Shown piece after piece: positions 1 through 7,435 of a DNA stretch of 64,000 nucleotides; positions within the stretch are counted from its first letter, which is position 1; every line of letters starts with the position of its first letter. The DNA is taken from contig NZ_FMZZ01000015.1 of NCBI RefSeq assembly GCF_900101685.1, positions 62,001 to 126,000 of the forward strand, written 5' to 3'. The stretch is from Actinokineospora iranica (GTDB lineage Bacteria > Actinomycetota > Actinomycetes > Mycobacteriales > Pseudonocardiaceae). The notes below the pieces were generated by a model. It was not told the DNA's origin. It saw only the letters and a program-made list of their open reading frames with translations, and did no database searches. Made by a program: the position numbers and the translations under genes.

Positions 1-161
1 GCGCGGGTTTGCGGCCCGGCGGCGTCATCGTGCGCGCGGTCATCAGCGACTGGGAGCCCTACCCGCCGCCGGTGGAGGTCGAGATCGACGCCACCCGCAC
101 GGTTCCGCTCGACGTGTACCTGCGCCGGGTGCTCACCGACATGGCCCAGCGCAGGCACTGA
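1..161 (+). CDS. C-terminal end of an unidentified protein (5' truncated by window)
   Basis: An open frame enters from the left edge (first whole codon at 3) and stops with TGA at 159-161, giving 52 residues. The tail has a Pro-rich stretch (WEPYPPPVEVEID) followed by a basic, helical-looking end (LRRVLTDMAQRRH). GC-rich third positions agree with real coding. I do not recognise the family from so short a piece. It converges on the GNAT gene that ends at 195, leaving only about 33 bp between the two stops. Confidence 0.55.
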   Translation, partial: AGLRPGGVIVRAVISDWEPYPPPVEVEIDATRTVPLDVYLRRVLTDMAQRRH

Positions 162-194
162 GCGCGGACCGGACAGTCCACAGTGGCTGGTGGC

Positions 195-497
195 TCAGTC
201 GCTGACGCTGCTGCGGTTCTGGTAGGCGAGGTCGAGAAACTCCGGGTGCTTGCGCATCCACGCCGCGATGAACGGGCAGATGGCCAGCACCGGCAGCCCG
301 CGCCCCTTGGCGTCCTCCAGCGCGGCGCGGGCGAGCGCGCCGCCGACGCCCCGGCCCTCGAAGGCGGGCTCGACCACGGTGTGCGGGTAGACGACCAGGT
401 TCGCGCTGCGGATGTACTCCGCGAATCCCGCGATCTCCCCGTCGACCGTCGCCTCGAACCGGTGGCGGTCGGCCGCGTCGGTCACCTCGATGGTCAT
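195..497 (-). CDS. Small GNAT-fold N-acetyltransferase (COG2388-like)
   Basis: A 100-residue protein resembling the single-domain GNAT family (YjdJ/COG2388 type), which is shorter than typical acetyltransferases. The acetyl-CoA pyrophosphate-binding motif is visible as EGRGVGGALA at about residues 47-56. It is followed by the family's CPF..W...HPEF signature at about 74-87. The ATG at 495-497 is chosen because a strong GGAGGG site lies just upstream; reading further upstream adds only low-complexity sequence. The substrate cannot be deduced. It diverges from the DUF6328 gene, and the 145 bp between them must carry both promoters. Confidence 0.85.
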   Translation of the reverse strand: MTIEVTDAADRHRFEATVDGEIAGFAEYIRSANLVVYPHTVVEPAFEGRGVGGALARAALEDAKGRGLPVLAICPFIAAWMRKHPEFLDLAYQNRSSVSD

Positions 498-642
498 CGA
501 ACCCTCCATTCGCGCCCCCGGACGGGCGGTTTTCAGCATATCCGCGATCGGTCGGGCGCATGAGTTGAGCCGAATGGATCGTTTCCGTGCGTCGATCAGG
601 AGGAACTCTCCCCGGCAGACCCGCCCAGCGAGGAGTGCGCCG

Positions 643-1131
643 ATGTCCACCACCCCGGAACCAGGATCGACCGAGACCCCCGACGAGCGGCTGACCCGCA
701 ACCTCAGCGAGTTGCTCCAGGAGTTGCGGGTCGCGCAGGCAGGCGTGCAGATCCTGTTCGGGTTCCTGCTCTCGATCACCTTCACCGAGGTGTACGCCCG
801 GGACGCGAACCTCTTCGAGCGGGTCACGCACCTGGTGGCGGTGCTGTTCGCGGTCGTGTCGGTGGCCCTGCTGACCGCGCCCGCCGCCTGGCACCGCATC
901 CTGTTCCGCCGGGGCAAACGCCAGGAGATCATGCGGCTGGCCACCTGGACGACGATCACCGGCCTGGTGTTCCTGTCCCTCGCGGTGACCGCGTCGGTCC
1001 TCCTGCTCGCCGAGATCGTGGTCGGCGGCTGGGGCGCTTTCGTGATCGCGGCCGCCTGCGGCGTGGTGATCGGCTTCCTGTGGTTCATCGTGCCCCTCAA
1101 CGAACGCTGGGACGACGAGAACGGCGGCTGA
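643..1131 (+). CDS. DUF6328 family four-helix membrane protein
   Basis: A 162-residue protein. The cytoplasmic N-terminus is acidic and polar and leads into an ELLQELRVAQAGVQIL motif at about residues 24-39, which is characteristic of DUF6328 proteins. Four hydrophobic segments follow, at about 36-52, 63-85, 100-128 and 132-152. The ATG at 643 has a GAGGAG site 8-9 nt upstream; longer readings run through non-coding-looking sequence. Function is unknown for the family; it is a small integral membrane protein found across actinobacteria. It appears to be a single-gene unit between two GNAT genes. Confidence 0.85.
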   Translation: MSTTPEPGSTETPDERLTRNLSELLQELRVAQAGVQILFGFLLSITFTEVYARDANLFERVTHLVAVLFAVVSVALLTAPAAWHRILFRRGKRQEIMRLATWTTITGLVFLSLAVTASVLLLAEIVVGGWGAFVIAAACGVVIGFLWFIVPLNERWDDENGG

Positions 1132-1267
1132 CCGCCCCCGAGTGCCACTCGGTGGGAGCGGTGGAAAACGGCTGGCTTCTTCCCGGCCGCGGGCGGCACC
1201 CTCATCGCATGACGACAACCCCCGTTCGCGAAGCTAAACCCGGGCCGCGCGGGCAGGGGCCCGCGCG

Positions 1268-1903
1268 GTGACGCCCGCCGACGCCGGGCCGGTGGACGTC
1301 TGGACCGGCGCGAAGGTCCGCCTGCGCGGCGTCGAGCCGCAGGACTGGGAGGCGTTCATGGCCTTCGACCGGCACTCGGCGGACATGCGGGCGGCCGACC
1401 GCGTCCACCCTCCGCGCTCCGCCGAGGGATACCGGCGCTGGGCCGCCGAGCAGGCCACCCGGGAGGCGTCCGACGACCTGGGGTTGGCGATCGAGTCGCT
1501 GGCCGATGGCGCGCTCGTGGGCATGGTGTCCACCTCGGGGGTGGACCGGCGGGCGGGGCGCTTCGGCTACGGGATCGGCATCGGGCGCGCGCACCAGCGG
1601 CGCGGCTACGCCGCCGACGCGGTCGTGCTGCTGCTGCGCTACCTGTTCGGGGAGCAGCGGCTGCACAAGTGCGAGGCGGCGGTCCACGCCTACAACGAGC
1701 CGTCGCTGGCCCTGCACCGCGCGCTGGGGTTTCGGGTCGAGGGCAGGCTGCGGGACCACGAGTTCTTCGCGGGCAGGCACCACGACGTGGTGCTGTTCGG
1801 CATGACCGCCGACGAGTTCGGCGGGCGGCACCGGTTTCCCGAGGTGGGCGCGAGTGTCGACGGGGCAGGGAGCAGAATTGACGGCAGCATCCGTCGCACA
1901 TAA
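1268..1903 (+). CDS. RimJ/RimL-type GNAT acetyltransferase
   Basis: A 211-residue protein with a full Acetyltransf_3 domain. Seen features are the N-terminal VRLRGVEPQDWEAF strand/helix (about 16-29), the acetyl-CoA-binding stretch GRAHQRRGYAADAV (about 106-119), and the end motif AYNEPSLALHRALGF (about 139-153) that closes RimJ/RimL and SpeG-like domains. Such enzymes acetylate protein N-termini or small molecules; nothing here fixes the substrate. The start is GTG 1268 with a weak ribosome site. The last codons overlap the -35 and -10 of a strong promoter candidate for the cyclase operon. Confidence 0.85.
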   Translation: MTPADAGPVDVWTGAKVRLRGVEPQDWEAFMAFDRHSADMRAADRVHPPRSAEGYRRWAAEQATREASDDLGLAIESLADGALVGMVSTSGVDRRAGRFGYGIGIGRAHQRRGYAADAVVLLLRYLFGEQRLHKCEAAVHAYNEPSLALHRALGFRVEGRLRDHEFFAGRHHDVVLFGMTADEFGGRHRFPEVGASVDGAGSRIDGSIRRT

Positions 1904-1935
1904 CCTACCCAGGAGTAGGTTGTGCTACTCGTAGG
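1878..1935 (+). promoter_or_regulatory. Promoter with tandem dyads upstream of the cyclase operon
   Basis: TTGACG (1878-1883), a 17-nt spacer and TAACCT (1901-1906) form a good sigma-70-type promoter. Overlapping the -10 and predicted start are two dyads built from CCTAC/GTAGG half-sites: 1904-1908 with 1915-1919, and CTAC 1925-1928 with GTAGG 1931-1935. GAGTAG (1913-1918) can also pair with CTACTC (1925-1930). The layout suggests a repressor operator. The regulator is unknown, and the dyads could instead act as an RNA hairpin in the leader. Confidence 0.5.
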
Positions 1936-1942
1936 AACGGTG

Positions 1943-1987
1943 ATGACCATCCCAGCCTCCCCCGACTCCGTCGAGGACCGCCCGTGA
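1943..1987 (+). CDS. 14-codon leader ORF ahead of the adenylate cyclase
   Basis: ATG 1943 follows a TAGGA site and reads 14 codons (MTIPASPDSVEDRP) to the TGA at 1985-1987. That TGA is the first TGA of the MIRU-like repeat. If the repeat is removed, this stop would overlap the cyclase GTG start as GTGA, so the leader probably coupled translation to the cyclase before the repeat inserted. Whether the peptide itself matters is unknown. It could also be the fossil N-terminus of the neighbouring gene. Confidence 0.35.
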   Translation: MTIPASPDSVEDRP

Positions 1988-2058
1988 GCGAGCTTGCGAG
2001 CGAACCACCGACACAGTGCGCACGCACGCGGAGCCAGCGAACCGGCGAGGTGGCTCCG
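1985..2058 (+). repeat. MIRU-like 74-bp interspersed repeat, copy 1, with 25-codon ORF
   Basis: The unit begins with TGAGCGAGCTTGCGAGCGAA and ends in GAGGTGGCTCCG before the next TGA. It matches the unit at 56059-56132 at about 61 of 74 positions by hand alignment. From GTG 1984 it encodes a 25-residue peptide beginning MSELASE, with TQC, RT and EV conserved in the second copy. Its stop (2059-2061) overlaps the GTG start of the cyclase. GGAGCCA (2030-2036) pairs with TGGCTCC (2051-2057) and would enclose the GAGGTGG ribosome site. This architecture is that of mycobacterial MIRUs, which sit in DTGA junctions. Confidence 0.75.
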
Positions 2059-3596
2059 TGAGTGGGTCTTCCCCCGGGCCGTTCGGGTCCCGGCTGCTGG
2101 GTCCGGCCGACCAGGACAGCCTCGCGCTGCGCATCCGCGTCCAGGGGCTGCTGACCGTGACCCTGGTGTTCGCGAACCTGATCGGCGCGGCGGTGGTGGT
2201 CGTGCTGTCGACCTTCGTCATCCCCGGGCCGGGGCTGGAGCGCGACACGCTGCTGGTGATGGCCATCCTGGTGCCCGCCTACGTGGTCGTGGCGGTGATC
2301 GTCGGCGGGGTCTGGGGCACCGGGCGGGCGCTGCGCTCGCTGCGGTGGGCGATCCGGCAGCAGGAGCCCACCGAGATCGACCGGCGCGAGACGCTGCGGG
2401 TGCCGCTGCGGCTGACCCAGATGCAGGCGTTCCTCTGGGGCCTGGCCACCGTCCTGTTCACCATCGGCATGGCTTTCCTACAGCCGGACCTGGTCTTCAA
2501 CGTGGCCTTCACCGCGGGCTTCGCGGGGATCGTGGTGTGCGCCAACGCGTACCTGCTCAGCGAGTTCTCGCTGCGCCCGGTGTCGGCGCGGGCGCTGGCC
2601 CACGATCCGCCCGCGCGGGTCGTCGGGGCGGGCGTGCTGGTGCGGACGCTGCTGTTCTGGGCGCTGGGGACCGGGGTGCCGGTGGCCGGGCTGCTGCTGG
2701 TGGCGCTGTTCTCGATGATCCGGGGCAATGTCTCGACCAACCAGCTCGCGGTGACCGTGGTGGTGCTCAGCGGCGTCGTGCTCGGCTTCGGGCTGCTGAT
2801 CATGGTGTTCAACGCCCGCGCGATCGTCGCGCCGATCCGCTCGGTGCGCGACGGGATGGCCCGGGTGCAGCGCGGCGAGCTGAGCACCGAGGTGCAGGTC
2901 TACGACGGCACCGAACTGGGCCTGCTGCAGGCCGGGTTCAACCGGATGGCCGCGGGCCTGCGTGAGCGGGAGCGCATCCGCGACCTGTTCGGCAGGCACG
3001 TCGGCCAGGAGGTCGCCGAAGTGGCCGTCGCCGCGGGCGTGGAGAAGCTCGGCGGCGAGGTGCGCGAGGTCGCGGTGATCTTCGTGGACATCGTCGGCTC
3101 GACCACCCTGGCCGCCACCCGCCCGCCGACCGAGGTGGTCGACCTGCTCAACCGGTTCTTCACCGTCGTGGTGGACGAGATCGACGCGCACGGCGGCCTG
3201 GTCAACAAGTTCGTCGGCGACGCGGCCCTGGCCATCTTCGGCGCCCCGGTCGCGCTGGCGGACAACGCGGGCAGCGCCCTGGCCGCCGCGCGGGCCATCG
3301 CCACCCGGCTGCCCAAGGAGGTGCCCGACTGCGAGGCGGGCATCGGCGTCGCGGCGGGACTGGCGGTCGCGGGCAACATCGGCGACGAGCGCCGCTTCGA
3401 GTACACCGTGATCGGCGACCCGGTCAACGAGGCCGCCCGGCTGACCGAGCTCGCGAAGTCGGTGCCCGGCAAGCTGGTGGCCTCGGCGCACACGCTGGAA
3501 CTGGCCGCGGAAGAGGAAGCCGACCGGTGGCGCCCGACGGAGACCGTCGCCCTGCGCGGCCGCACCCAGAACACCACCCTCGTCGTCCCCAAGTAG
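2058..3596 (+). CDS. Membrane-bound class III adenylate/guanylate cyclase with HAMP domain
   Basis: A 512-residue protein. An N-terminal membrane domain of about six helices (roughly residues 24-255) leads through a HAMP linker (about 255-310) into a class III cyclase domain (about 335-505). Catalytic features are present: metal-binding aspartates in FVDIVGST and KFVGDA, the adenine-contacting lysine in VNKFVGD, and the Asn/Arg transition-state pair in GDPVNEAARL. It should make cAMP at the cytoplasmic face, like the mycobacterial Rv1318c-Rv1320c/Rv3645 group. GTG 2058 is chosen because it overlaps the repeat ORF stop and has GAGGTGG upstream. ATG 2016 lies inside the repeat and is rejected. 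Confidence 0.9.
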   Translation: MSGSSPGPFGSRLLGPADQDSLALRIRVQGLLTVTLVFANLIGAAVVVVLSTFVIPGPGLERDTLLVMAILVPAYVVVAVIVGGVWGTGRALRSLRWAIRQQEPTEIDRRETLRVPLRLTQMQAFLWGLATVLFTIGMAFLQPDLVFNVAFTAGFAGIVVCANAYLLSEFSLRPVSARALAHDPPARVVGAGVLVRTLLFWALGTGVPVAGLLLVALFSMIRGNVSTNQLAVTVVVLSGVVLGFGLLIMVFNARAIVAPIRSVRDGMARVQRGELSTEVQVYDGTELGLLQAGFNRMAAGLRERERIRDLFGRHVGQEVAEVAVAAGVEKLGGEVREVAVIFVDIVGSTTLAATRPPTEVVDLLNRFFTVVVDEIDAHGGLVNKFVGDAALAIFGAPVALADNAGSALAAARAIATRLPKEVPDCEAGIGVAAGLAVAGNIGDERRFEYTVIGDPVNEAARLTELAKSVPGKLVASAHTLELAAEEEADRWRPTETVALRGRTQNTTLVVPK

Positions 3597-3612
3597 CCCC
3601 CGGAGACGAACA

Positions 3613-3646
3613 ACGGGCCCCCGCTCCGCGAGGAGTGGGGGCCCGT
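3613..3646. terminator. Bidirectional terminator between cyclase and csp
   Basis: ACGGGCCCCCGCT (3613-3625) pairs with AGTGGGGGCCCGT (3634-3646), 12 of 13 bases, with an 8-nt loop. It lies between two convergent stop codons (3596 and 3662) and can serve both genes. There is no clear U-tract, as is usual in high-GC actinobacteria. Confidence 0.75.
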
Positions 3647-3661
3647 CGTCAAGACCGTAAA

Positions 3662-3865
3662 TCAGATGATGGTGACGCCGGTCGCCTGGGGGCCCTTCTG
3701 GCCCTGGCCGACCTCGAACTGCACGCGCTGGTTCTCCTCGAGCGACTTGAAGCCGCCGCTCTGGATCTCCGAGTAGTGCACGAAGACGTCAGCCCCGCCG
3801 TTGTCGGGGGCGATGAATCCGAAGCCCTTTTCGGAGTTGAACCACTTCACGGTGCCCTGAGTCAT
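3662..3865 (-). CDS. Cold-shock protein, single CSD RNA chaperone
   Basis: A 67-residue OB-fold cold-shock domain of the usual CspA length. RNP1 (KGFGFI, about residues 13-18) and RNP2 (VFVHY, about 27-31) are both intact, so it should bind single-stranded RNA/DNA. The start ATG (3863-3865) has a GAGGA site about 8 nt upstream. About 250 bp without a gene precede it; this long leader contains the hairpin at 3898-3914, consistent with the structured leaders typical of csp genes. The exact paralogue (CspA versus CspB) is not decided. Confidence 0.95.
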   Translation of the reverse strand: MTQGTVKWFNSEKGFGFIAPDNGGADVFVHYSEIQSGGFKSLEENQRVQFEVGQGQKGPQATGVTII

Positions 3866-3897
3866 GCTGTAATCCTCAAAAGTGACGAAAGCAGACC

Positions 3898-3914
3898 ACC
3901 GCCGATGCGGCGGT
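3898..3914 (-). promoter_or_regulatory. Hairpin in the csp 5' leader
   Basis: A perfect 7-bp stem, ACCGCCG (3898-3904) with CGGCGGT (3908-3914), and a 3-nt loop lie about 33 nt upstream of the csp start codon. It is in the right place for a leader structure affecting csp mRNA stability or temperature-dependent translation. That role is inferred from csp genes in general. Nothing else coding is seen between 3866 and 4112. Confidence 0.4.
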
Positions 3915-4112
3915 CCGGGCCGTTTCGCGGGAGAACTCGCAAGCGAACCATGCCTGGAGGAAAAACAACGCCCGCGCGATGCTTTCGCGAGCGTGCATGA
4001 ACACGAACACAAAACCAACGACCACCATCAGTCAACCACAGACAGCCGCCCTCCGCCACTGTGGGTCAACACACTCACCCGTTCGGCTACCGACGGCGGC
4101 CAGGAACAGGCG

Positions 4113-4733
4113 TTACTCGAAGCGGGCCGGGTCGCCCGCGCCGCGCCGCAGGACCACCGCCTCGTCCTCGGAGAAGTCGACCACCGTCGTCTGCGCCGTG
4201 CCGCACTCCCCGGCGTCGATGACCGCGTCGACGGCGTGGTCGAGCAGCTCCTTGATGTCCCAGCCGCCGGTCATCGGCTCGTCGTCGCCGGGCATCCGCA
4301 GCGTGCTCGACAGCATCGGCTCGCCGAGTTCGGCGAGCAGCGCCTGGGTGACCGGGTGGTCGGGGATGCGCACGCCCACGGTCTTCTTCTTCGGGTGCAG
4401 GAGCCTGCGCGGCACCTCGCGGGTCGCGGTCAGGACGAACGTGTACGGGCCCGGGGTGGCCGCCTTGACCGCCCGGAACACCGCGTTGCCCACGTGCGCG
4501 AACTGCCCGAGCTGGGCGAAGTCGCGGCACATGAGGGTGAAGTGGTGCCGGTCGTCGAGCTTGCGGATCTGCCGGACGCGCTCGATGCCCTCGCGGTTGT
4601 CCAGCGCGCAGCCCAGCGCGTAGCAGGTGTCGGTGGGGTAGGCGATCAGCCCGCCGTCGCGCAGCAGGGCGACCGCCTGACCGATCGACCGGGGCTGCGG
4701 ATTGTCCGGGTGCACGTCGAAGTACTTCGCCAT
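4113..4733 (-). CDS. YciO/YrdC/Sua5-type L-threonylcarbamoyladenylate synthase family protein
   Basis: A 206-residue single YrdC-like domain. The conserved core is visible in AYPTDTCYALGC (about residues 31-42), KLDDRHHFTLMCRD (58-71) and TPGPYTFVLTAT (92-103), with the KKKTVGVRIPDHP segment near 117. The YrdC family makes threonylcarbamoyl-AMP for tRNA t6A37. The sequence is closer to the YciO branch, whose in vivo role is less certain. It lacks the C-terminal Sua5 domain. It is monocistronic, and its stop lies about 250 bp from the csp start. Confidence 0.85.
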   Translation of the reverse strand: MAKYFDVHPDNPQPRSIGQAVALLRDGGLIAYPTDTCYALGCALDNREGIERVRQIRKLDDRHHFTLMCRDFAQLGQFAHVGNAVFRAVKAATPGPYTFVLTATREVPRRLLHPKKKTVGVRIPDHPVTQALLAELGEPMLSSTLRMPGDDEPMTGGWDIKELLDHAVDAVIDAGECGTAQTTVVDFSEDEAVVLRRGAGDPARFE

Positions 4734-4892
4734 GCCGGGAGTCTACGAGCGGGTGGGCGGCCGCCGCGCGCCCCGCCGCCCGGTCGCTTGTGGACAGTGC
4801 CGCCCGCGCGGACGTCCGGTTCGGCGAAGCCGCGCTCGCGCGGAACCTTCCGGCGAGTAGGCTCGCCTGCCGGACAACGAAAGGACCCTGCC

Positions 4893-5150
4893 ATGGCCCG
4901 TCGCTCCGCCCGTGTCGTCGGCCTGCTGATCGCGGGAACCGGCGCGGCGCACTTCGCCGCGCCCCAGGTCTTCGAGCCGGTCTCGGCGAAGGCGTTCCCC
5001 AAGGACACCCGCCAGTGGGTCTACCGCAACGGCGCGACCGAGATCGTCCTCGGCGCCGCCGTCGCGGGCAGGCGCACCCGCAAGCTGGGCGTGCTCGGCC
5101 TGCTCGCGTACGCGGGCTGGCTCGGCAGCCGGGTGCTGGCCAACCGCTGA
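4893..5150 (+). CDS. Small DoxX-like membrane protein
   Basis: An 85-residue protein with a short basic start, a first membrane segment (about residues 8-25), the phrase FPKDTRQWVYRNGATEIVLG (about 36-55) and a second hydrophobic segment (about 65-80). The pattern of a hydrophobic helix followed by W.Y..G..E..LG resembles half of a DoxX-like four-helix protein. The ATG at 4893 has a GAAAGGA site upstream. Function is unknown. It diverges from the YciO gene and probably shares its 159-bp promoter region. Confidence 0.75.
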   Translation: MARRSARVVGLLIAGTGAAHFAAPQVFEPVSAKAFPKDTRQWVYRNGATEIVLGAAVAGRRTRKLGVLGLLAYAGWLGSRVLANR

Positions 5151-5168
5151 GCGAGCCGGGAAGTTAGG

Positions 5169-5226
5169 TGCGGCCCCGGCCAGAGACTGATCGGGGGGCT
5201 TGTCAGAAGCCTGGGTCGGGGCCGCA
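5169..5226. terminator. Terminator-like inverted repeat between convergent genes
   Basis: TGCGGCCCCG (5169-5178) pairs perfectly with CGGGGCCGCA (5217-5226). The intervening 38 nt can add shorter pairings. It lies between the stops at 5150 and 5277 of two convergent genes, so a bidirectional terminator is likely. Confidence 0.55.
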
Positions 5227-5276
5227 TGGTGGTTTTCGCGCGAAGCGGCCGCCGCGTTACAACGTACGGCCCAGTA

Positions 5277-5522
5277 CTACTGGCGATAGCCCTCGACCTC
5301 GCCTTCGGGCCGCAGGCTCGCCTCGTCCGGGTCCTGCCCGGCCGAGCGGCGGGCGCGGCGCTGGCGGAGCAGGTCCCAGCACTGGTCGAGGGCGACCTCG
5401 ACGGCGCGCAGCCGCTCCCGCTCCTCAGCGGGCCCGACCTCGCCGTTCTGCGCCCGCTCACGCAGCGCGTGCTCCTCGTCGACGAGTTCGCCGATGCGGG
5501 TGTGGATCTGGATGTCGTCCAT
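5277..5522 (-). CDS. DUF2630 family protein
   Basis: An 81-residue, highly charged, wholly helical-looking protein. It matches the DUF2630 pattern: an N-terminal MDDIQIHTRIGELVDEEH, an LR..AQNGE linker (about 21-30), ERERLRAVEVALDQCWDLLRQ (about 34-54) and an RRA..G.DP-type tail. The family is small, actinobacterial and of unknown function; a coiled-coil or helical hairpin is likely. The start at 5522 matches the usual family N-terminus. The secreted protein that starts at 6196 lies upstream in the same direction, with 53 bp between the genes. Confidence 0.85.
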   Translation of the reverse strand: MDDIQIHTRIGELVDEEHALRERAQNGEVGPAEERERLRAVEVALDQCWDLLRQRRARRSAGQDPDEASLRPEGEVEGYRQ

Positions 5523-5575
5523 GCCGACCACCCTAGATACCTGTGCGGGCGGGTGCCCGCCCGCACAGGTGTCGG

Positions 5576-6196
5576 TCAGGTGACCGGGATGGTCGCCATG
5601 GCGAGGTCTTGGCCCGGCGCGACCCGGCACGGCACGTCGAACACGCCCAGCCCGGTCAGCGTGCCGTCGGCGCGGCGCGGCGTCACGGTGACCGTGACCC
5701 CGTCCCCGATGCCGATCCGCACCACGCCGGGCCGCTTGACCGTGAAGGCCGGGACCGGGCCGGTGATGGCGAGGTCGGCGGTCTGGTGCGGGGCGACCGG
5801 CGTGGCGGGGAACGTCAGACCGGGCAGCGCGATGCCGATCTCGGTGCCGTTGACGTCGAGGTCGACCCCGGCCACGGCCGTGCCCTCGACGGTGGCCGCG
5901 CCGACCAGGGCGAGCCCGGTCACCACGGCGCGGTCCAGGGTGACGGCGACGCCGAAGCCGGTGGTGCGGATCGGCTCGCCCACCGCGACCCGGCCAGGAA
6001 AGGTCGCCGTGATCTCGGCGACGACCTCGTCGAGCACCAGAAGCGGGTGTTGGCAGTTCAACGCCAGCGGTCTGACCACTTTTTGCGGACCGGGAACCGG
6101 CGGTGCGGCGGAATGCGCGCTCGCGGGCACGGCGAGCACCGCGGCGGTCGCGGCGACAACGGCGGAGACACCGATCCAGCGGGTGATTCCGGACAT
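5576..6196 (-). CDS. Secreted DUF6801-like protein
   Basis: A 206-residue protein with a Sec signal peptide: a short basic start, a hydrophobic core at about residues 7-22 and an AxA cleavage site near ASAHS (about 25). The mature part is beta-rich with evenly spaced Val/Thr/Gly and a single Cys pair (NCQ near 48 and PCR near 189). This resembles the DUF6801 extracellular domain common in actinobacterial cell-surface proteins. No catalytic motif is seen. The reading frame is clean. The region just upstream holds the palindrome at 6343-6362. Confidence 0.75.
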   Translation of the reverse strand: MSGITRWIGVSAVVAATAAVLAVPASAHSAAPPVPGPQKVVRPLALNCQHPLLVLDEVVAEITATFPGRVAVGEPIRTTGFGVAVTLDRAVVTGLALVGAATVEGTAVAGVDLDVNGTEIGIALPGLTFPATPVAPHQTADLAITGPVPAFTVKRPGVVRIGIGDGVTVTVTPRRADGTLTGLGVFDVPCRVAPGQDLAMATIPVT

Positions 6197-6342
6197 GCGG
6201 ACTCCTTGGGCAAGAGGTGCGGATGTCGCCCCGGATCAGGGATCGCGCGGTCCGGGACGCGGACTGCCGACAGTAACGATCACGCCGAAGTCGCGGCAAG
6301 GAAAAACGGCCGGAAAATCAGCCCAGTCCATTTTTGTCATCA

Positions 6343-6362
6343 CCGGACAATCGATTGCCCGG
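6343..6362. promoter_or_regulatory. Near-perfect 20-bp palindrome, candidate operator
   Basis: CCGG-A-CAATCGATTG-C-CCGG is symmetric except for one base pair. It lies 147 bp upstream of the secreted-protein start (6196) and about 60 bp past the stop of the lipoprotein gene. The AT-rich centre and lack of a T-run argue for a protein-binding site rather than a terminator. The binding factor is unknown. Confidence 0.4.
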
Positions 6363-6419
6363 ATCGGAACGATATCTTCCGACCGTCCACAACAGCCAGA
6401 ATGGCCAGTTGGCCAGTGG

Positions 6420-7358
6420 TCAGGAATGCGGCAGCGGAATGGGGGACTGCGGGGCGACTTCCGGCGGCGGGGTCACATAGAACCGCATCACCCGCGGCGC
6501 GAGTTCCGCGGCACGGGCGCAGTCGGGAGCCCGCAGGCGCACCATGATCTCGCTCAGTTCCGGCCGCGCGACCGGGGACGGCTCGGCCGCCCACCCGTAC
6601 TCGCAGTCTTTCGAGGTCTCGGCGACGGTGACGGCGCGGCCTTCGACGGAAATCTGGCGGGTGCCCTTCTGCCGCGGGTCGGCGCGGCCGTAGCGGACCT
6701 GCACCGAGTACTCCTGCGACCAACCGCCGGGCACGGTCCGGCGCGCCTGGCAGTGGTCGAGACCGTAGTTCACCTCGTCGAAGCGCAGATCCAGACCGCG
6801 CACGTGGTCGCCTGCCGCGCGGTCGAGCAGGTCGCAGGCGTCGCGGCGGGGCGGGCGCGGCGAGACCGCCGCCGGGGTGCCCAGTCGCTCGACCACGCGC
6901 CCCGCCGCCGCGGTCGCGTCCGCGCAGCGGTGGCTCTGCGGGCGCGGCGACTTGTAGCCGCGCAGGCTGCTCACCCGGATCACCAGGTCGGCGCCGACCG
7001 GGACGGCCATCTGGCACCCGGTGTCGAGCGAGCGCCGCCAGCCCCGCGCCCCGTCGATCGCGACCTCTTCCGGCGGGCTCGCCGCCCGGGTCGCCGCGTC
7101 CATGTACGCGCCGATGACCAGGAAGAGGTAGTCCTGGCCTGCCTGCCCGTCGAAGCGGCAGCGGTGCGGGCCGAGCCCGACCGCGGTCAGCCCCTCGGTC
7201 GCCCCCAGCGCGCACGCGTCCAGCGGCCGCAGCGCCGCGACCACGGCCGACGGGCTGCGGCCGTCGTCGCTCGCGGGCGGTCGCTGCGCGGGCCGCTCGG
7301 CCGAGCAGCCCGCCGCGGCCAGGGACAGCGCGGTGGCCAGTGCCAGAAATAACCTCAC
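6420..7358 (-). CDS. Putative lipoprotein, DUF3558-like
   Basis: A 312-residue protein. GTG 7356-7358 gives a classic lipoprotein leader: VR, a hydrophobic stretch and AAAGC with the lipidated cysteine at about residue 18. The mature part appears to hold two similar halves, each with a ...DAC.L...G pattern (about 47-53 and about 178) and later Cys residues. This resembles duplicated DUF3558-type domains, where paired cysteines form disulphides. That family call is tentative. It should be anchored on the outer face of the membrane. The substrate is unknown. Confidence 0.7.
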   Translation of the reverse strand: MRLFLALATALSLAAAGCSAERPAQRPPASDDGRSPSAVVAALRPLDACALGATEGLTAVGLGPHRCRFDGQAGQDYLFLVIGAYMDAATRAASPPEEVAIDGARGWRRSLDTGCQMAVPVGADLVIRVSSLRGYKSPRPQSHRCADATAAAGRVVERLGTPAAVSPRPPRRDACDLLDRAAGDHVRGLDLRFDEVNYGLDHCQARRTVPGGWSQEYSVQVRYGRADPRQKGTRQISVEGRAVTVAETSKDCEYGWAAEPSPVARPELSEIMVRLRAPDCARAAELAPRVMRFYVTPPPEVAPQSPIPLPHS

Positions 7359-7435
7359 CTTCGCAGCGTAGGAGACCTGCGCCACAGCGGGCCACCTGCC
7401 GCGCCCATCGGAACGGCTGGGCCCATCGGGGAGAT

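Noticed and set aside
2016..2057. ATG 2016 as the cyclase start
   Set aside because: It falls inside the MIRU-like repeat. GTG 2058 has the ribosome site and the overlap.
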